Source: Blautia sp. Marseille-P3087 (GTDB lineage Bacteria; Bacillota; Clostridia; Lachnospirales; Lachnospiraceae). Taken from it: 64,000 nt of DNA. A program made the position numbers and the translations under genes. The DNA lies in assembly GCF_900120195.1 (NCBI RefSeq), contig NZ_LT635539.1:3154661-3218660 (forward strand). Reading direction: 5' to 3'. The notes beneath the pieces were generated by a model. That model ran no database searches. It was given only the letters and a program-made list of their open reading frames with translations, and had not been told where the DNA came from. Within the stretch, counting starts at the first letter, position 1. Every line of letters begins with the position of its first letter. Below are positions 59,089 through 64,000 of the stretch, piece by piece.

Positions 59089-60885
59089 ATGGCTGAAAGT
59101 ATGAAAGGTCTGCACAGAACATGCCGATGTGCAGAAGTGACAAAGGAAATGGTCGGCAGCAAAGTGACCCTGATGGGATGGGTGCAGAAAGCCCGTAACA
59201 AAGGCGGAATCGTTTTTGTTGACCTTCGTGACCGTTCCGGTATCATGCAGTTGATCTTTGAGAATGGAAATATTGATGAAGAGGGATTCGAAAAAGCCGG
59301 AAAACTTCGCAGTGAGTTTGTTATTGCTGTAACAGGAACCGTTGAGAACCGTGGTGGTGCAGTTAACGAAAATCTTGCAACAGGTGCAATTGAACTTCGT
59401 GCAGAATCTTTACGTATTCTGGCAGAATCAGATGTTCCACCGTTCCCGATCGAAGAGAACAGCAAGACAAAGGATGAAATTCGTCTGAAATATCGTTATC
59501 TGGATCTTCGAAGACCGGATTTACAGAGAAATATCATGCTGAAGAGCAAAGTTGCCCAGCTGACACGTAAATTCTTCACAGAAGAAGGTTTCCTTGAAAT
59601 CGAAACACCAATGCTTGGTAAGAGTACTCCGGAAGGTGCGAGAGATTATCTTGTTCCGTCCAGAATTCATCCGGGTTCTTTCTACGGACTTCCGCAGTCT
59701 CCTCAGCTCTACAAACAGCTTCTGATGTGCTCTGGTTATGACCGTTATATCCAGATCGCACGCTGCTTCCGTGATGAGGATCTCCGTGCAGACCGTCAGC
59801 CGGAATTTACTCAGATCGATATGGAACTTTCTTTTGTAGATGTAGATGATGTTATCGATGTAAACGAAAGATTCCTTGCATATCTTTTCAAAGAAGTTCT
59901 GGATGTAGATGTAAAACTTCCGATTCAGAGAATTACATGGCAGGAGGCTATGGATCGTTTTGGTTCCGACAAACCGGATATGCGTTTCGGTATAGAACTG
60001 CATGATGTAAGTGAAGTTGTCAGAGACTGTGACTTTGTTGTGTTTAAGAGTGCACTGGAAAATGGCGGAAGTGTTCGTGGTATCAATGCAGAAGGCCAGG
60101 GTGGCATGCCTCGTAAAAAAATTGACAAGCTGGTTGAATTTGCAAAAGGTTATGGTGCAAAAGGTCTTGCTTACATTGCAATTGCAGAAGACGGTACACG
60201 CAAATCTTCCTTTGCAAAATTCATGACAGATGAAGAAATGGATGCACTTGTTGGCGCAATGGAAGGTAAGCCGGGAGACCTGCTTCTTTTTGCAGCAGAT
60301 AAGAACAAAGTGGTTTATGATGTACTTGGAGCCCTCCGTGTAGAACTTGCAAAACAGATGGATCTTCTTGATAAGAATGAATATCGGTTTGTATGGGTAA
60401 CAGAATTCCCGCTTCTTGAGTGGAATGAAGAAGAAAACCGTTACACAGCGATGCATCATCCGTTCACAATGTTGATGGATGAGGATATCCCGCTGATCGA
60501 AAGTGGAGATCTTGGAAAAATCCGTGCAAAAGCATATGATATTGTACTGAATGGTAATGAGATCGGCGGAGGAAGTGTCAGAATCCATCAGAACGACATT
60601 CAGGAAAAGATGTTCGAGATGTTAGGCTTCACAAGAGAAGCTGCTTACGAACAGTTCGGATTCCTTCTGAATGCGTTTAAATATGGAGTTCCGCCTCACG
60701 CAGGACTGGCTTATGGTCTTGACCGTCTTGTTATGCTGATGGCAAAAGTTGACAGCATCCGTGACGTTATTGCTTTCCCGAAGGTAAAAGATGCATCCTG
60801 CCTGATGACGGAGTCACCAAGCAGAGTAAGTGAGCAGCAGCTTAAAGAACTCGGCCTTGAAGTAGAACCTGAAACAGAAGAATAA
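59089..60885 (+). CDS. aspS: Aspartyl-tRNA synthetase
   Basis: 598 residues, RBS AAAGGAGA. An N-terminal OB fold (VTLMGWVQKARNKGGIVFVD) is followed by motif 1 (FFTEEGFLEIETPMLGKSTP), motif 2 (ARCFRDEDLRADRQPEFTQI), the bacterial GAD insertion (about 285-410) and motif 3 (PPHAGLAYGLDRLVMLMAKV). The bacterial-type length is normal. It charges tRNA-Asp. A terminator follows. Confidence 0.97.
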   Translation: MAESMKGLHRTCRCAEVTKEMVGSKVTLMGWVQKARNKGGIVFVDLRDRSGIMQLIFENGNIDEEGFEKAGKLRSEFVIAVTGTVENRGGAVNENLATGAIELRAESLRILAESDVPPFPIEENSKTKDEIRLKYRYLDLRRPDLQRNIMLKSKVAQLTRKFFTEEGFLEIETPMLGKSTPEGARDYLVPSRIHPGSFYGLPQSPQLYKQLLMCSGYDRYIQIARCFRDEDLRADRQPEFTQIDMELSFVDVDDVIDVNERFLAYLFKEVLDVDVKLPIQRITWQEAMDRFGSDKPDMRFGIELHDVSEVVRDCDFVVFKSALENGGSVRGINAEGQGGMPRKKIDKLVEFAKGYGAKGLAYIAIAEDGTRKSSFAKFMTDEEMDALVGAMEGKPGDLLLFAADKNKVVYDVLGALRVELAKQMDLLDKNEYRFVWVTEFPLLEWNEEENRYTAMHHPFTMLMDEDIPLIESGDLGKIRAKAYDIVLNGNEIGGGSVRIHQNDIQEKMFEMLGFTREAAYEQFGFLLNAFKYGVPPHAGLAYGLDRLVMLMAKVDSIRDVIAFPKVKDASCLMTESPSRVSEQQLKELGLEVEPETEE

Positions 60886-60898
60886 AAGAGTAAATATA

Positions 60899-60930
60899 AA
60901 GGCTGTCCCGAATAACGGGGCAGCCTTTTG
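60899..60930. terminator. Intrinsic terminator between aspS and the convergent lipoprotein gene
   Basis: AAGGCTGTCCCG-AATAA-CGGGGCAGCCTTTT; T-run on the + strand and an A-run on the other side, so it may serve both directions. Confidence 0.75.
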
Positions 60931-60943
60931 AGTGATAAATTTA

Positions 60944-62122
60944 TTAATCTTCGGATTCTTCGGCGTAAGAGTCGTCTTCAGAGGAATCTGCATCTTCTGT
61001 TTCTTCACTTACAGGGGAATTACTTAAGGTTCCGAAAATGGCATTGCCAATGGTGGTATTACTGTCGTCAAGCTTCCACGAAACTCCATCATTGGTCAGA
61101 TGGAAGTCTGCTGTGGAGGTGATGTTCGCTGTGTTATTTTTAATATCATTAAGAAGCATCTCAAGCGATTTTTGATATCTTTTTTCCGAACCGTCTATTA
61201 CAGCATCCGCAGAGCTTAAATAAGCATCCTGTTCTTGACTGAACATGTTCAGAATTGAGGCACTGTCAAACGTTGTGATGGTTGTACTGACGGTTGCAGT
61301 ATATCCCTGTTCTTCGCAGTTTGTGATCTTGAAATCAAAATTCTGGTGTACCTGTTCTACAAGCGCGGAAGCAATGGAATTTTTGTCGGAGTCGGAAGTA
61401 TTGAGCAAACTTTCGATGCCCAGATAATTTCCCATCTGTTCGGTATTCATGGATTTCAGGGTGTTCAGATAAATAGTTAATGTTTCTTCAGGTGAGAGCA
61501 GATTGTTATCAGAGAGATAACTTATAAGACCGCCGACAAGATCATTTTCAAGGGAATGTGATCTTTGAATTTCCCATTCATCATGATCGCTTCCGGTATT
61601 TTGGAGCGTCATGGTACAGTCTCGTGTCACCGTTTCATATTTGCTTTTTTTGAGCAGACTATCTATGATAAGATAACGTTCCTCAAGGGAATCTGTTGTC
61701 TCCTCTGTTGCAGAGGTATCAGAGGCGGCTGCTTTTAAAATGGCAGTTTCAAGAGATGCCTGTGCATAGTCTTTGGCAAGTGTCCTGGCATCCAGTGTAG
61801 AAAGCTGCAGGGAAACGCTGGCTTCTTTTGTATCGTTGTCGACATCAACATTCCGGATTTTGTAATCAAAATCCCGGAAAAAGAGAGAAAAAACTTCTTT
61901 AACTTCTTTGGATAATTCTATCTCCTGTGTCGTGTCAGGAAAAAGTTCTTTATAGGATACGTATTTCTGGGTCGTATCAGAATCCAGATTTTTCAGCAGA
62001 TTCAGTTCGTTGGTAATTACTGCCTCTACATCCGTTTTATCCACGTGGGAACAGCCTGTCAGAAATGTGACAGACATAAGGATAAAAAGGAGAAAAGGCA
62101 TCAGACCTTTTGCGATCTTCAT
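60944..62122 (-). CDS. Lipoprotein of unknown function
   Basis: 392 residues from ATG 62122, chosen for AAAGGAAAG. The signal peptide ends FLTGCSHVDK (lipobox Cys about residue 24). Two NTF2-like or DUF-type repeats appear: VSYKELFPDTTQEIELSKEV and MGNYLGIESLLNTSDSDKNS, each followed by strands such as VSLQLSTLDARTLAKDYAQA and VSTTITTFDSASILNMFSQE. The C-terminus is an acidic Ser/Asp/Glu tail. Such paired-domain lipoproteins are frequent in Lachnospiraceae; role unknown. It diverges from the export operon. Confidence 0.75.
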   Translation of the reverse strand: MKIAKGLMPFLLFILMSVTFLTGCSHVDKTDVEAVITNELNLLKNLDSDTTQKYVSYKELFPDTTQEIELSKEVKEVFSLFFRDFDYKIRNVDVDNDTKEASVSLQLSTLDARTLAKDYAQASLETAILKAAASDTSATEETTDSLEERYLIIDSLLKKSKYETVTRDCTMTLQNTGSDHDEWEIQRSHSLENDLVGGLISYLSDNNLLSPEETLTIYLNTLKSMNTEQMGNYLGIESLLNTSDSDKNSIASALVEQVHQNFDFKITNCEEQGYTATVSTTITTFDSASILNMFSQEQDAYLSSADAVIDGSEKRYQKSLEMLLNDIKNNTANITSTADFHLTNDGVSWKLDDSNTTIGNAIFGTLSNSPVSEETEDADSSEDDSYAEESED

Positions 62123-62284
62123 AGGTATCTTTCCTTTCAAAAATAATCCCTTATATTTTACCAGATAAACGTATAAAAGTCAAAAAACGGTAAAATTACG
62201 TCGGATTTCGAAATAATTCGTGAAAAAAATGTGAAACAGTTACGGATTTTCCACAGCTCTTTTATTTTATTTCAGAATCTGCTA

Positions 62285-62371
62285 TGATAATTAAGTTAAA
62301 AATACCTTTTACAGGGTTAGAAAAGAAAATTGTTATGATATAGGAATTAAAAGTACCTTTTACAAAGTTAG
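62285..62371 (+). promoter_or_regulatory. Tandem duplicated promoter region
   Basis: A roughly 40-bp unit occurs twice, 51 bp apart: TATGAT (-10-like), then TTAAAAATACCTTTTACAGG-GTTAG (62296-62320) and TATGAT, then TTAAAAGTACCTTTTACAAA-GTTAG (62347-62371). The second copy runs into the RBS of the gene at 62387. It could give two start points or two sites for one regulator. Confidence 0.6.
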
Positions 62372-62386
62372 GAGGAACACAGCTTA

Positions 62387-63949
62387 ATGAAAAAACGTAT
62401 ATTGATCCTTCTTGGGATATTGATAATTGGCGGCGGAGCAACAGGGGTATGCTGGAAGATGGGAATCATAGGAAATCAGCAGCAGACCAGCGGCGATGCA
62501 GTTTACGTGACGAAAATTAGTGATCTGACAGATCAGACATCTGGTGTTTCCAATCGTTATGCCGGCGTGGTCGAACCTCAGGAGACGGTATCTGTTGAGT
62601 TGGAAAGTGGTCGAACAGTTAAAGAAGTAAAAGTCAAGACAGGCGATCAGGTCAAAAAAGGACAGCTTCTTTTTGAGTATGACCTGAGTAGCATTCAGGA
62701 AAATCTGGAGGAAGCACAGCTTGATCTGGATCGCCTGAAAAACGAAGCGAGCAGCCTGACCGAGCAGATAGCAACTCTGGAAAAAGAGAAGAAACAGGCA
62801 GCACAGGATAATCAGCTTTCTTATACGATTGAGATTGAGACAAACAAAATGAATCTCAAAAAAAATGAATACAGCCAGAAAAGCAAACAGGCTGAGATTG
62901 ATAAGCTGCAGAGTGCAACGGGGAACACAGAAGTTCGAAGCAGCATTGACGGTGTGATTCAGAAGATTGATACTTCAAAGCTGACATCGGATGATAACAG
63001 CAGTGTGGATGACAGTGCAGGTGATTCGGATATGTCATATTCAAGTGATAGCAGCAGCGGCAATGCATTTATTACGATTCTGAGTACAGGTGCATATCGT
63101 ATCAAAGGAACTGTCAATGAGATGAATGTTAAGAACATCATCGAGGGAGATCCGGTTATTATCCGTTCCCGTGTGGACAGCAGTCAGACATGGAAGGGAA
63201 CTATGGGGACAATTGATCGTGAAAGTGCCACCAGCAGCAACAGTAGTTCAAGTTTGGGAATGGTGGACAGCAGCGGAGATTCACAGACAAGTACAAGTAC
63301 ATATCCATTTTATGTGAATCTGGATTCTTCTGATGGTCTGATGCTCGGACAGCATGTCTATATAGAAATGGATGAAGGCCAGGATACGCAGAAGACCGGT
63401 GTATGGATCAGTGAGGCATATATTGTAGATGCAGATACAGAAAGTCCTTATGTCTGGGCAGCAGATAAAGATGACAAACTCGAAAAACGAAGTGTGATCC
63501 TCGGGCAGTATGATGAGGAACTTGGGGAATATGAGATTGCAGATGGTCTTACTAAGGATGATAGCATTGCATTTCCGTCTGATGTTCTTGAAGAGGGCAT
63601 GGCTACGACAACAAATATTGAAGAGGCGATGGATACAAGTACTGTAGATATGCAGCCGGTCGATGAGCTTGGTGCGGACAATCCTGGCGCGGATAATCTT
63701 GATGGCGAAGATGCTAATGTTACGGATGATTTTTCTGATTCTGAAGATGACTGGAATGCAGATGAATGGAGCACAGACGATGAGTCCTGGGACACTGAGA
63801 ATGAGTATGAATCTGATGGTGAAAGTACAGTGATCGATGATCCAGATGCGATGGGAGATGCGGTCTCTGATGATGACTCCGACGGAGTAAGTGTGCCAAT
63901 GGATGAGGACCTTGTTCCTGTCCAGGGTGATACGGAGGATGCAGAATGA
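62387..63949 (+). CDS. MacA/HlyD-like efflux adaptor (membrane fusion protein)
   Basis: 520 residues, RBS AGGAGG. N-terminal membrane anchor (ILILLGILIIGGGATGVCW), then the barrel-sandwich (lipoyl-like) half VEPQETVSVELESGRTVKEV-KVKTGDQVKKGQLLFEYD, a coiled-coil hairpin (about 95-185; EEAQLDLDRLKNEASSLTEQ), the second sandwich half SIDGVIQKIDTS and beta-barrel parts. The last 110 residues are a very acidic Asp/Ser/Glu tail, unusual in length. It should bridge a MacB-like ABC permease to the cell exterior; the ABC ATPase gene starts within its stop codon. Confidence 0.85.
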   Translation: MKKRILILLGILIIGGGATGVCWKMGIIGNQQQTSGDAVYVTKISDLTDQTSGVSNRYAGVVEPQETVSVELESGRTVKEVKVKTGDQVKKGQLLFEYDLSSIQENLEEAQLDLDRLKNEASSLTEQIATLEKEKKQAAQDNQLSYTIEIETNKMNLKKNEYSQKSKQAEIDKLQSATGNTEVRSSIDGVIQKIDTSKLTSDDNSSVDDSAGDSDMSYSSDSSSGNAFITILSTGAYRIKGTVNEMNVKNIIEGDPVIIRSRVDSSQTWKGTMGTIDRESATSSNSSSSLGMVDSSGDSQTSTSTYPFYVNLDSSDGLMLGQHVYIEMDEGQDTQKTGVWISEAYIVDADTESPYVWAADKDDKLEKRSVILGQYDEELGEYEIADGLTKDDSIAFPSDVLEEGMATTTNIEEAMDTSTVDMQPVDELGADNPGADNLDGEDANVTDDFSDSEDDWNADEWSTDDESWDTENEYESDGESTVIDDPDAMGDAVSDDDSDGVSVPMDEDLVPVQGDTEDAE

Positions 63950-64000
63950 TTCTTGAACTAAAAGGCATATATAAGAATTATCAGCAGGGAAAAATGAGTG
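63946..64000 (+). CDS. ABC transporter ATP-binding protein (start only)
   Basis: ATG 63946 overlaps the adaptor stop (ATGA). The 18 visible codons read MILELKGIYKNYQQGKM, the typical N-terminus of MacB/LolD-type ATPases before the Walker A. Cut by the window end. Confidence 0.8.
   Translation, partial: MILELKGIYKNYQQGKMS

Noticed and set aside
1-64000. rRNA and tRNA genes
   Set aside because: None was recognised on either strand; the integration target is a protein gene rather than a tRNA.

Overview
The window looks like a Clostridia genome, most likely a gut Lachnospiraceae. The evidence is a SCIFF peptide with its radical SAM maturase, a TIGR04086-type membrane protein, a fused SecDF, HemZ, a DUF5688 protein, low-GC Firmicutes promoters and AGGAGG ribosome binding sites. 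I saw no rRNA, tRNA or CRISPR array.

The left half (about 1-34530) is mobile DNA. The key is a 10-bp core TGC(C/T)ACGGCA present five times in the same orientation (3111, 10449, 18470, 20062, 34531). Each copy lies inside a short start of the same gene: RBS, ATG, then codons for M-I-K/R-V/I-L-F-I/V-C-H/Y-G. Only the last copy (34510-34986) continues into an intact low-molecular-weight protein tyrosine phosphatase (LMW-PTP). The other four stop after 12-15 codons. I read this as a tandem array of integrative elements stacked in the 5' end of the phosphatase gene, at the codons for its catalytic P-loop. I call them E0 (right end only, to 3110), E1 (3111-10448), E2 (10449-18469), E3 (18470-20061) and E4 (20062-34530).

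E0 ends with a Xis-like gene and a frameshifted tyrosine integrase. E1 is a wrecked prophage (terminase, portal-capsid fusion, tape measure and integrase-tail fragments) carrying a redox operon (CD1871A-family peptide, 4Fe-4S membrane protein, TlpA-like lipoprotein) and an orphan type IV pilin. E2 carries an XRE/ImmA/PIN toxin-antitoxin-like operon, a LysR-controlled flavodoxin / carboxymuconolactone decarboxylase-cupin / hydrolase / flavin reductase operon, an IS3 remnant and a HEPN-motif protein. E3 is only 1.6 kb with one AlbA_2-type gene. E4 resembles a phage satellite: a BcgI-like restriction-modification pair, a DUF6076-like gene, a Xis-like gene, a P4-type primase-helicase, a GGTAGCAG iteron cluster (predicted origin), zinc-ribbon genes, one HK97 major capsid gene, two Xis-like genes, an intact integrase and a DUF4209/HEPN protein next to the att core. 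E2, E3 and E4 all place a possible defence gene directly before the right att site.

The right half (34510-64000) is ordinary chromosome: LMW-PTP, DUF5688, an amidase with an SPOR-like tail, a DUF218/YdcF-like protein, a threonine/proline-rich surface protein, TIGR04086 protein, scfA-scfB, secDF, recJ, a leftward type IV pilus/pseudopilin cluster, a c-di-GMP-I riboswitch controlling a secreted PPEP/lethal-factor-like metalloprotease, then apt, relA, a metallo-beta-lactamase-fold hydrolase, hemZ, an HD-GYP-like gene, hisS, aspS, a lipoprotein, and the start of a MacA/MacB-like ABC export operon behind a duplicated promoter.
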